This document shows, in pieces, positions 32,401 through 43,700 of a DNA stretch of 64,000 nt (the first letter of the stretch is position 1; each line of letters starts with the position of its first letter). The DNA lies in the NCBI RefSeq assembly GCF_003945595.2, contig NW_024104320.1, positions 1,193,288 through 1,257,287 on the forward strand, given 5' to 3'. Position numbers and translations under genes: made by a program. Below the pieces are notes generated by a model, which did not search any database, had not been told where the DNA came from, and was given only the letters and a program-made list of their open reading frames with translations. Source of the DNA: Pipra filicauda (lineage: Eukaryota > Chordata > Aves > Passeriformes > Pipridae).

Positions 32401-33369
32401 CCTTGAACTTTGCAGCAGTGCTACAATATTCATGGCTTAAGTTCTAAATATATAAAACTTCATTTAATGGAATTGGTAACCCTTGTAACAAACAAGTGCC
32501 TTCTATTCAAAAATGTCAAAGTATTTTAAGCATTATACAAAACCAGGGAGAAGAGAATCTCAGCAATCCATATTTTGAAATATAAGACTACATATTTTAC
32601 ACCAAAACAAAAGCCAAATTTCTTACTGTTTTCCCTGAAGATTCAGAGAGAGGAGCTGTAATTATAACTCATCCAGTTAAAACTTAACGATTAATCCAAA
32701 CTGCCTTCAAAAGATTTAGTGCGTTGTGACGTACATTACAAAGATGAAGAAATTATAGCTGTCAAGTGTCAGATTCTACTTCTGTTACTCACCGTCACTG
32801 AACTTTGAGACTAAGCATCTTATTTTAACGTTTCTGAACGATGTGATTTTAATTGTTGTGATTAAGGGGTTGCAGAAACGTGTCCCACGTGAGGATGACA
32901 CTCAATGAAGTATTACCTCTGCTTTTAGAATTACCTTTGATCGCACTTGCAAATTCGCAGTGGATTTCCCATTAATTACTGTGAATTAGCAAGTTGTGGC
33001 TGTTCAATTTAGGTTAATTTTAAATGTTTTATAGTGCATCGCTAATGATTGGGGGCTGAAAACCCCAACCCTTATTAAACAGCATGCAGGTGCAGGCGAT
33101 GCATTCACTCTGCTCCGTGTTTTTCCAGGTGCTGGCTGCCCTTGGATAGCTCCTAGCACCACCGTCCCGCAGAGAGCGGCTTCTCCAAGGCCCAGCACAG
33201 CGCAGGGAACTCTGCTCAATCCTTCCTGCTTCCCTAAGGATTCCATCCCATTTTCCCAAGTCTGATTCACCCTCGGGGGTCTCTGCTTCCCAGCCACCGC
33301 GCCGCTCTTTTGTCCTCGGTGCGAGGCCTCGGCTGAGCTCCTCTTTCTCGTATGTCAACACTCGCCCTT
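26481..33369. other. Intergenic region between ATAD2B and UBXN2A
   Basis: About 6.9 kb of AT-rich DNA between two divergently transcribed CpG-island promoters. I recognise no gene, CR1 element or RNA gene. Plus frames at 28874-29077, 29263-29544 and 29544-29769 are short, frame-broken and without family similarity. Shared distal regulatory elements could lie here but none can be named from the sequence. Confidence 0.7.
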
Positions 33370-34343
33370 AATTAGCGTCCGCCGCACGAGACACTCCCGC
33401 TCTCCAAAGGGCCGCGCGTGCGGCTGCTCGGACAAAGCGCGGGGGCCGCTGAGGGCGCCCGGACACCGAGACCATCCCCCGCGATTGTGGGTGTGTGACA
33501 GAGGGACACACGGACTTTGTTGTCGGGACAGAGCTGCCTTGGCAGCCGCAGGCCAGGCACAGAGGTTTATCCCTCTATATATCTGTATCTATACCGGTGC
33601 TGCGCCAGGTCCTGCCCGGGCACCGCCGCAGCGGCGCGGGGAGTCCGGCCCGTTCGGGCCATAGGCCCTGCCAGCCCCCGCCTCTCCCCGCAGGACAGCG
33701 CAGCCCCAGGGGACGCCGCGACTCCCCGCGCAGCAGGTGCGGATCCATACGGACAGCCCGGCACTCCCCGCGGGGCCGGGGCGGAGCTGAGCTGAGCTGT
33801 GCCCGCCCCGCCCGGAGCCGCCGCGCCTGCGCCGCTCTGCGCGGGACACCGGGAGTTCCGCGGCGGGCGGGCGGTGCTGGGACGGGCGCTGCGGGACGGG
33901 CGGGTGAGTCGCTGCGGGGACAGGATAGGACAGGCCGGGCTGGGGGAGCGCGTCCCGCAGAGCTGCCGCTCCCTCGGCTCCCGCTGGCGCTCGGGTTTCG
34001 CCTGTGGCCGCCCCGGGGGCGGGCGGGCTGAGCCTCCCGAACCTTCCCGCAGACTCTGCCCGGAGACTTCGCCCCGCTCCGGACCGGCCGCGTCCCGCGC
34101 GGGGCGGCGGCGGGAGCGTTCCCCGGGGGGTCCCTGCCCTGCCCCTCTCGGGCGCACTGGGCGTTCCGCCTCTGCGTCGCTACCGCGGTATTGCCTCATC
34201 GCCTAAAAATACCTCCTGGCCGCCCGCCGGGCGGGAGCTGCGCTGGGCAGGGCGGGTTTGGGCACCGGCGCTGGCGGGAGGCGCGGAGCGCCCGCCCGGC
34301 CTGGCTTGGGGGTGCGGGGGAGTTCAGCTGCTGGCAGCCGCGG
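33370..34343. promoter_or_regulatory. UBXN2A: CpG island at the UBXN2A promoter
   Basis: A GC- and CpG-dense block that begins near 33370 and stops abruptly at 34343, where an LTR begins. It contains the probable first exon of UBXN2A with its donor at 33904. Long frames on both strands (for example 33567-34199 minus, 33495-34031 plus) are compositional artefacts. Confidence 0.85.
33700..33903 (+). other. UBXN2A: UBXN2A non-coding exon 1 (5' end approximate)
   Basis: A strong donor, GGACGGGCGG|GTGAGTCG, with its first intron base at 33904, sits in the CpG island upstream of the coding exons. The first coding exon has an acceptor 13 nt before the ATG, so a 5' UTR exon is required upstream. The start coordinate is a guess; transcription start sites in such islands are usually dispersed. 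Confidence 0.5.
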
Positions 34344-34926
34344 TGTTGTCCCAAAATAGAGTCTTTCACCCAGAGTGCGAGAGGCCAGTCCCTATACAGA
34401 GCCGAGGTATTTGATTTATTTGCGGTTCTGCGCAGAAGGGGGGGCTGGGTGGCAAATCCGCAAAGCCAGCGCCCGACTGTCAAAACTTTTCGCTATTTAT
34501 ACGTTTTAGCAAACAGAGGTATTAACGTTCCTTTGCTACAAGTTACATAGTTCTCTTATTAATGAGTGTACTATCTTTTATTGCTTAAATGATTGTCTTG
34601 CTTCTTATGTTTATTAGTCTGCATGCTCAGTCTTTCTCTTCTTTTGGGCTAGTGGGTTTCTTTGGTTGGTGGTCACGATATCCCTCTGCCAGAATTACCT
34701 ATTACCTTTTACCCAGTTGGAGCTGATTCCAGCACTGTTGCTGAGTTGGCTTTGTTAGTTTCTTCCTTATCTTGGGTGTTCTGCATAATGTCCTTGTGGC
34801 CCATAAACTCTGCCTTCTTTGTGTCCACTATCAGTACATCCTTCTCCCAAAGCTTAGTTAACCACTCCTTAGGACTGAGGTCATTGAAGCATGTCAAGTC
34901 CTAAGCCTTAACAGGGCAATTCTACA
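34344..34926 (-). mobile_element. Endogenous retrovirus LTR, minus orientation (apparently solo)
   Basis: Read on the minus strand, the 583-bp block begins TGTAGAATTGCCC and ends GGGACAACA, giving TG…CA termini. It has LTR promoter architecture in the right order: a TATA box (TATAAATAGCG, 34491-34501), then a polyadenylation hexamer AATAAA (34415-34420), then a U5-like end. The edge at 34343/34344 coincides with the end of the UBXN2A CpG island. No clear target-site duplication was found and the outer (34926) boundary is less certain. A 62-codon minus frame at 34709-34897 lies in the U3 part. No intact viral gene accompanies it. Confidence 0.7.
34494..34501 (-). promoter_or_regulatory. LTR TATA box
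   Basis: TATAAATA on the minus strand within the LTR. Transcription from it would begin near 34465 and proceed leftward across the UBXN2A CpG island and first exon, antisense to that gene. Confidence 0.6.
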
Positions 34927-37744
34927 GACAAGTAACTTATCTTTTTAACACCTGGACATCAAGAGAGGGGACAGGTTTCTTTCCCAGTGCACAGCTCCTC
35001 TAGCCAGCTGGAGAGGAAGCGTGAATGCTGTGGTTTGTACCTGAGCACATCAGTCACATTCAGGCCATTAGCTTTGATGTTCATCTTGCTATTAATTTGC
35101 AGTTGCCATTTCCCTGGAGCTTCCTGTCTCTCTGTGGCACGGTACAGAGCAGTTTTCAGCCGTGATTTCAGTGTGGTGCAGAGATAGACAGTGCTGTGCT
35201 GGGAGCAGCTCTCCACTCAAGGAGCTTGTTCTGCCAAAGTTTGTCAGGCAGGCTGTCAGGGGAGAGGGCTGCGAATGCTTGTATGGGTATTTCTGCCCTT
35301 CACAGCCAGGGAAGCATCACAGGTAGTTTCTGGTTTGTTTCTCTTGCAATAAAATGACTGGAAGTGTGGGCTCAGCTGTATTAACCGCAGAGTTATTTGC
35401 CAAAACGAATACATCTATTGAGGGCTGCCTCTTTGGAAGCTCTGGCTGTGAAGCCACACTGGGTCAGTGGCCCATCCCAGTGGGGCTGGTCACAGGGCTG
35501 GAGACCCCCTAGAGCTGTGTGGAAGGGCCAGGAGTGTCCTACCCCAGTTACTAGATGTAGCTGTGGTGGGCTGCTGGCAACTGCAGCTTCTTCCCGTGTT
35601 TTAAATTTAGTTTCCGGAGATGGAGGTTTGGTTCTGAGGTACTTCTTGTCACTGATGCAAAAAATAAGTACCAAAATTCTTAACATTTTAAGTGGCAACT
35701 AGGGATGCCTGTCACAAGTTGGTGGGAGAGGTGGTTTGTGTTGGTTGGGTTGACGTGCTGAGCTGAAGTGCTTGCAGCGCGTTCTGATTGCCATTTTGGT
35801 CATAATAAACATCAGTATGCTATACAGGATGATTTCTTCACCTTGAGAGATTAATGCAAACATTTCTTCCAAGTATAATTGCTGTTGTACTTTAGAAGGA
35901 ACAGCAGTTTTCACAGCTGACCAGTTTTGAATAACATTCACGCACATTTGAGGCCAGGCTAATGTAGCCAAAGAGCTAATTTGAAGAGCTGCTTCGTTGT
36001 GTCTGTCTCTTTTTAACAGCTCTGATGACAAGTTACAGAGAATCAACAAAAGCAGATGGCAGGAGGTGGCTCTTGTTGCTTTGGGGAGTAGCCCACTGGA
36101 GTGAAAGACTATAGAAGATAAGCACATTAACACAAACTACAAAAAATTACGTTGGACTAAACACAAAAAAAATACTTTGTGCTGGAGTGTGTTAAAGCTG
36201 AATTTGAGATAAGTTTGAAAAAATTATACTTTTTAAGCACTTTGCTTTCACTCTGCTTACTTCATACCGAGAGTTCTTTTTTAACAAATGCAGTACAGAG
36301 TTCCAAGAACAACGATCAGATATGCATATAAGGTCATCATGTACCAGCACAAGCTTGCCTGGTAGATACAGTGCTCTGGCAGAACATTTGTAGGAGGGGA
36401 AAAAAAAAAAGAAGACTGACCCTGATCCTGTGTGACATGTCAAAGGTGTGCAAAGTATGCTGTTTTGACCTAATACATAATAGCATCAGTTAAATTTAAG
36501 GCTGTCTTACCTTTCAAACCTGTGATGTGCATATTGACCAAATTTTTTGGTCGTTATAGGGGTTTTCTGAAGACTTATGTACTTTTCTACATAATGTGTC
36601 TCACAAGGATTTAACTTTAAAGATGAAAGAATACCAATATTAAAACTGGAGGAATATGAATTACTTCTGAATAACTGGATGTAGGTTTTCTTTTTTTTGG
36701 TCAGTGCTGCATGTTGTTTTGCCCTAACCTCTCTGTCTTGTTAAATTAGATGTCAAGGCCACTTAAAATTTATATTAGTCTTGCTGTGCATGCTACTTTT
36801 TTCAGGATTATGATGGCTGTCACTGCTTAGTTTGATGCTCTCTAAAAGCCACACACAATGTCATGACTGAGTCCCAGACCTGCAGGAGGAGAACATCATC
36901 TGTGTAACCTGTACCCAGTGGCCTTCGGGAATAACTCTTTGAACACAGTCGCAACTTAAAATTTCTGTTTTCGGGGGGGGGGGGCTGTTGCACAATTTCA
37001 GAGTGGTTTTATTTTTTTAAGGATTTTTTAGCAGTTTCTGGCTTTTTGTGACATTCTGTAACTTTTTTCAGAGAGCTCAAGAATGAGCACCTATAATGAG
37101 ATCAATATGGGATTCTTCATTTATTTTGACTCAGCAGACTAATCCTGTAGTATATTTAGTACTTGCAAATCCAGGATTTGCTTGGCAGCTAAATGGTAGA
37201 CCAGAAATGATAATTCACTGTTTCTGAGGTGCTGCACCAGTATGTTGAGGTAAGGTACGAAGGGGAGCCTGACAAATCTTGCCCCTTTCAGTAATGCACA
37301 GTTAAGATGAAGGTCACTGAATGCCTGCAGTGGCAGTGCAGTTTTTCTGCAACCATCTCATAGTGCTGTGGAAAATCAGGGGAGTTTAAACCATGTCGAT
37401 CAGAGGAGGAGTGTGATGTTTTTTCCTCGCCTTGCATAAGTATGGGCATGTATTTTCAATCTACAGTGTTATTATTGTGGAATGTATCTTGTACGTTTAT
37501 GAGAAAGTAACCTTGCTTCTGAACGTCTGGAACAGATGCGTGGTTCATGTGTCATTAAATTAGAAACTGCAGGAAAACAAAGAACCATCTGGAGACTTGG
37601 TGGGGGGGGAGGTTGAGGTTTCTGGTTAAATGTATTATCTGCACAGGAAAAAATGTAGTGTTTCAGCTACAAAAGGAGGGAAAGTGTGCTGGGCATTTTA
37701 TTTTGGTTTGGCTTGGTTTTAAACCATCTTCTTTCCGTAATTAG

Positions 37745-37798
37745 GTGGCGCACCAGAATGAAAGACATGGACAATATCCAAACTGTAAAGAAAGAATG
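37745..37798 (+). CDS. UBXN2A: UBXN2A exon 2, first coding exon (residues 1-14)
   Basis: The acceptor is TTTCCGTAATTAG at 37744; the ATG is at 37758-37760 and the donor GTAGGTGCC starts at 37799. The coding part is 41 nt and ends in phase 2 within the Trp codon of KKEW. MKDMDNIQTVKKEW corresponds to the human start MKDVDNLKSIKEEW, which fixes the initiation codon. Confidence 0.93.
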
Positions 37799-40700
37799 GT
37801 AGGTGCCAGTTATCCCCTCCCTGTTTCCCCCCCTTCCTTTCCCATTGCTGTCTGTGTCCTGTTATGACCTTTCAAACTTTGTTAAATTCTAAAATTTAAT
37901 ATTTTTTTCTCTATCCACTTACTACACATGTACTGAAGATTTCAAAAAAATGCTATCATTTTGCTGAAAGATTCCTCACATACCTGAAATGTTTCTTAGA
38001 TGCAAGAAGCTCTGTAAATATTTTTATTTAAAAAAGCAAGGCAGCCTTACAAATTGCTAACTCACTGTGCAGCTCTACGTTTGATGTGGAGGTGTTTGGT
38101 TTTCCAGTTCTGTTTCTGTGGTAAAGTGTAGTGAATACCTACATTAATGCTTTAAGTTTCTTTTGTTCTGTTAGAAAACTAATGGGGACAGCATACTTTT
38201 GAAATTTCTTCTTTAATGTTGTTGAGGTTTTCTTTTGTTTAAAGATGTTAATCTGTAGGGATTCTTAGTGTGGCACAGATGCACTGCAAACAATTCCTTT
38301 TTATGCAAATGTATCAAATTACCATGCCAGTAAGCATTGCTGCTTCTGAATTCAATGCAGAGTTTTATGTGAAACTGGGTATTTTTCAAGAGCTGGGATT
38401 TTTTTCCTGAATTGCTTAAAATAGACTTTTCTGAATCTCCAATAGGAATAACTCCTGCAATGTTTACTAAAAGCTGCATAATCCTCTTACTATGCAAAGA
38501 ACCTATACTGAAAGATAATCATTCATTCAGGTTGCATATTTCTGCATTTTGATTGGCAAAAATTTAACAGAAACAGCTGTCACATATACAGTGTTCTATA
38601 AAAAGATGTGGTTGATGCATCTTTTTTAATACCCTGGCAGTCTCCACAGTGTTGAAGGCTTCTATTGTATTTCTTCAGTGTGCTCCAGTGGTGTTGAGTC
38701 ACTTGACTTTCTCTAATGCACTTTCCAAGACAGTGATGGTGGTGCTGGGAATGGGCAGGGTCAAGTGGGGGTGGGGGAGTAAATCCTAGGGCAATTTTCT
38801 TGTATATGTATTTTAAAACCTGTGGCAGAGGAACCTAAGCCTATATCATGGAAATGCTTTGAGGAAGGCCCTTCATTGGTGTGCAGTTAAATGTTGGATG
38901 GTTTGAATTAGAAGTATGAATCACCTAACTTGCATTCCTTGTTCTGATATCAAGTTTAGAAGTTTTGCACAGATGAATTCACCTTTTCTATTGTCATTCT
39001 TTAACTTTGCTTCTAAAGTGCAAATAGTAGCAGTTAAGAGACTGAGAAGAAGTTTATAGAAAATGCACAACACAAAGTTGACCTGATGTTTTGTAACAGC
39101 CAAGTAAGCTGGGTGGAGGGGAGTGAGCCTTCTACACCTTTTAGTACTGAGCTTCTGGGGTACCTGCTTATCCTCTAATGCATCCTCTGAGGAGTCATTT
39201 TTACTTGTGTCTTTGTTCTGCAGGGTGTGTAAATCAGGAACCAGTGATCAGATTTTGAATGGTACAGAACAAAACTGTGAGTACTTTGTAGATAACCTGT
39301 TTGAAGAAGCTCAGAAGGTTGGTGCTATGTGTGTGCCCCCAACTACAGTCCAGAATCAGGTAGGCAGTGAAGAAAAAATACTCCCGTTTAACATAGCAGC
39401 ACTGCAGGGGTACTCTGGAAAACAGATGCCAGAAGCCCAGCAGTCTTATCCAGTACATTTGTAAATAAATTCACACTGAATTCAGAGAGCTGTAGGAACA
39501 GCCTCTCATCTCTCAGTCAGCCAGGCCTGTGCTGCTGTACTTCTGGCTTTTACTAATTTATAGTGGGTTTAGTGTCATTCTAGAACTAATGCTGGCATTG
39601 GCTAATGCACTTCTGCCTTATTAGTAAGGAGAGTGACATGAGCAGAAGTTCCAAGGAATGACAACTACTATTACATAAGAAGTTATTTAAGGAGCTGCAG
39701 CCTTCTTATGCAGAGGCATAGCCCATATTTTTTCCTTTACTCTTATTCATATAATTATGGTGGTAGTGGGATGTTCAGTGTGGGTTTGTATCTTGGTGAT
39801 TCTGTCCTTTTCAAGTTTTTCTGTTACTCATGAAAGACTGCTAAGGGGAGGGAGAAAAGGCCATGTAGAACAAAGATGTCACGAAGAAATGTGGAGTGGG
39901 CATTGCTGGAAATTATGTTCACAAGTCCCTAACTGAACCTGGGAAAAAAAGGAATTTCAGGAGCAGTATGTTAAATTGCAGTTCTGAAATAGTGTTACAT
40001 GACATTGCTTGTGCCTAAATGGGAAATTGGTGTGGAATAATTAGCCCATGCTAAATTTGCATACTGGCTCACTGTAAAGGAACCTTCCCATAATTAGAAC
40101 TCCTTCCACATGCATTGGTGCTATAAGACACAAGAGTTTTTGAAAGAATGTAATCTTGCTGAGTGCTGTAAACTTTTTTTGACAGACTACCCAACTGAAA
40201 GAGAAGGAATTTTATTCAGCAGTTTGCACATGCCTGTTTATTTATGTAGCAATCATCTAACAAGTCAAAATGCAAAAAAGGAAAAAAAAAGGATAAAATT
40301 GTCAAGTACTATCAAGCCTAGTTCAAAGTAATTTCCAGCTGAGGTGAATTCTGCATTCATATCTGCTTCCTATACCTCACCTGTGGCCAACTATCTGTCA
40401 AGACAAGGTTATTTCAGGGATATGAAATATTCAGACCTGGATAATCAAATGCTTCCTTAAATGGCATGGTGCATAAATATGAAAATACAGTCCCAAATAT
40501 ATCCATGTTACAGTTGGGGAGATTTTAGTAAACAGTGTGAAGGCTACAAGTTGGAGTAGTGGATGATTTCTGGCAAAGTTAACAAATCACTGAGAATTTA
40601 TTTTTCCATTCGCCTAACTCCGAGGTTTTAAATATACCCAGGAATTCCAGGGTAACGTAAATGTATGACTGTGTGAAAGTAAATTTTCTGGGACTTGCTG

Positions 40701-43700
40701 AATTTTCTGAGTGAAAAGCTTCTGCATGCATTATCTCAATGCCTTTACTTTGAGAAAATCTTCCTGAATGACCAGAACAAGGCTTTACCCCGGTAAATCC
40801 CCAACTGGACTATTTTGGCAGTTGGTGTTCCAACACCAGGCATGTGTGCTCTCAAATTAGCTCTTGAGGAGTTGCAGCTGGCTGGGATTGTCCAGCTCTT
40901 TTATTTTTTTCCTCCTTTCTGAATTGAAGGAGTGTTCTTGACCTGGGAAAGCAGAATGACTGGGGGAAGGTTTATTTCTAACCCTGATTGACACAAGATC
41001 CTTAGAAATGTCACTTACCCCTTGCAGTTGCTGTGCCTGTTGGCCTGGGGCCAAGGCAGATTACAGTGAGCCTGCTCTCGGTATTTTTAGTCCATGGAGT
41101 GGATGATTTATAATCACAGGGTACTGTGGGTATACCAAGCTGCTTTTACATCAGCGTTATAATGAGGCTCGTCCTTACTTTGTAGGTTGATGTCATCATT
41201 AAACTTTGGAAAAACGGGTTTACGGTAAATGACAGTGAACTTCGGAGCTACACTGATGTTGCAAACCAGCAGTTCTTGGACTCCATTAAAAAGGGGTAAG
41301 CAAGTTTTGTGTTCTTAACCAGCCTGAGTTAATGTGCTTCAGGTAGCACTTAGCTTATGCTCTAGTTTTTTTACATGGCTCCTTGGCTTTGCTGCACTGC
41401 AGTGTCCCTGTAGGAGCGCAGGCCCTGCTGGTCTCCTTCCTGCAGTGCTAATGGCTGTTGGAACATCAACAGGTGTAATACAGCTTTAAGTGGCAGTAGT
41501 GTGCAGTTGCTGATGAATAGATAAAAGGCAGTGTTGGTGGGGGGCACAGCAGGTGCAGAACAAAACAAAGAATAAATCAGTGCCCAGTAAGAGCTTCTGA
41601 TCAAATGGTATTTTGACTAATGAACTCAATGCACAAGTGGTTGAGCATTTCTGGTTTTATGGTCTTTGTTTTCTTTTTGTTCGTGCAAAGCCTTAAATGG
41701 GCACAGATGGTCCCTGTAACATCAAGAAACTCTGGTCAGTCTTAAGTTTCAGACATTCTTCCTAGTACAAACTCGCTATTTCAGTCATTTTGCCTGTACA
41801 CAGAAATCTTATGTTTATCCCTGTGTCTTGTCTTTATCCTTGTGTTAAAAGTTAACGTGTTGTCTTGATTTCTGCTAGTGTTTGCAGTTGTTGCTTTAAG
41901 AAAGCAGGTTGCCCATACAGACCAACGTGATTTTGAACCTTTAATTTGTAGTCTGTTTTCTCACCCCATACAGATGGAGAGGATAATATAATTCAATAAC
42001 TCCTTATCAAGCGTGTGAAATTACTAAGCCACTGTATTTTTCTTTTCCATACTTTGCTAGCCTATGAAAAAATACTGATTTTATACTATTTCTCCTCTAT
42101 GGCTGTCATCTGTGTTAGTTGTAATAGCAATTAACTGCACTGTTTAAAGCTCTTTGTGTTCTTTGTGTGCATTCATCAGAAGTTTGCCACCTTTCTTCCA
42201 CTGTTTTCCTGCGAAGATGCTAATTATGGGATGGCTCCTGCATAATCATCGATGGTAGAGAAAGCACTTAGTACAGCCCCTCTGCCAGCTGAGCCCCTCC
42301 ACCCCAAATTGTACCGTCTGCATCAGAGCTCATAGACAAAGGCATTGTTGTTTTCTGCTTAATGCAATTAAAGCATCACCAAGGTGATGTTATTGCACTA
42401 AAGAGTGTGGCTATTAGTGATGATCTAATTTTTAAAGGCTGTGGTTTTTTGTAATTAACTACATTGTGTCTAAACTCAGTTCTTTCTCTTTAAAAGCCAA
42501 TTGTCTTTTTTTTTCGTTTTACTATAGGGATAAAATAATTCAGCCTTTTTGTAGCAATGTGCGGCAATACTCAGCTTCCTACACATCCTGTCCTTAAAAG
42601 TGGTAACTGCTGAGTAAACTTGAATATCATTCAACAAACTTTTTTTTTATTGTTCCATTTCTAGTTAATTTGCAGTTCAGGAACTTCAAGTTGTTTGTAT
42701 GCCATGCACTTAACATAACTCTTAGTAAATTCTTGGGATTTTTTTTTTTAAAGCATCATCCTTGAAAGGCTAAATGTAGAACAAGTATTAATCATTAATC
42801 TATTTTGTATACTGAAAACAGTATAGTTGTTGTTCTTTATCTGACATGCCTTCTTTTTCTTTTAAGGGAACTGCCTTTCGAGCTACGAAAAGTTTTTGAT
42901 AAGGAGGAGGTAGATGTGAAAGTGGAAGATAAAAAAGATAAGGTGTACTTGTCATCGAAAAAGCCAGTGTTTCATCCCTTTTCTGGTCACGGTTACAGAT
43001 TAGGAAGGTGAGTAGTCTGACGTGCTCTATGATTGAGTAGTTGAAGGGAACTGTACCTAGGTTAAGGATTATAATTCAGGTTGGAAGTGACCTCTGGAAT
43101 TTTCTAATCTAAACTCCTGCTCAAAGAAGGCCAGCTGCAGGGGCGGATGAGGTTGCTCAGGCTGTTGTCCAATTGGGTCTTGAAATCCTGCAAGAGTGAA
43201 AAGCTGCACAGCTTGCTCTAGTGCTGGACTGTCTTTGTAGGAAAGAAGTTTTTCCTTATATCCAGTCTGAATGTCTCTTGTTTGAATTTCTGTCCTCCAT
43301 GAAGAGCCTGGCCCCCTCCTCCTGATGGCCTCCTGCAGACCCTGACAGGCTGTTTGTAGGTGCCCCATGACCACCACCATCATCCACAGGCTGAACATCT
43401 CTCCTCAGCCTCTGCTGAGGTGAATGCTGAGGGTGAATGCTCCATCCTGCAGCGATCTTGGTGTCTCTCCATGAAACCTGGAGCTTGGGGGGATAATTGG
43501 CCATGTTGCTGTGTTAATACAGACAGGATGCTGGTATCTTTTTTAGTTTGAACTCACAATATTAGCAGAAGTGTTTCCAGCTGAAAGGCTGTCGCTCTTC
43601 TGTGACTTAAGAGAAAAGAATCTCTTTTAAAGCTTTATGTTTGAGAAGAGGGGAGTATGACAATCCCATAAAGGAAACTGAAGAATTAAGAGGTTATTTT

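Larger units (their letters stand above)
33904..37744 (+). other. UBXN2A: UBXN2A intron 1
   Basis: Holds the antisense LTR at 34344-34926, a possible but unproven internal retroviral remnant further right (see the 144-codon minus frame at 35699-36133), and a run of 12 G at 36973-36984. No other exon is recognised. Confidence 0.75.

Noticed and set aside
33567..34199. 210-codon minus and 178-codon plus frames in the UBXN2A CpG island
   Set aside because: Overlapping frames on both strands in GC-rich promoter DNA, with no similarity to any protein family.
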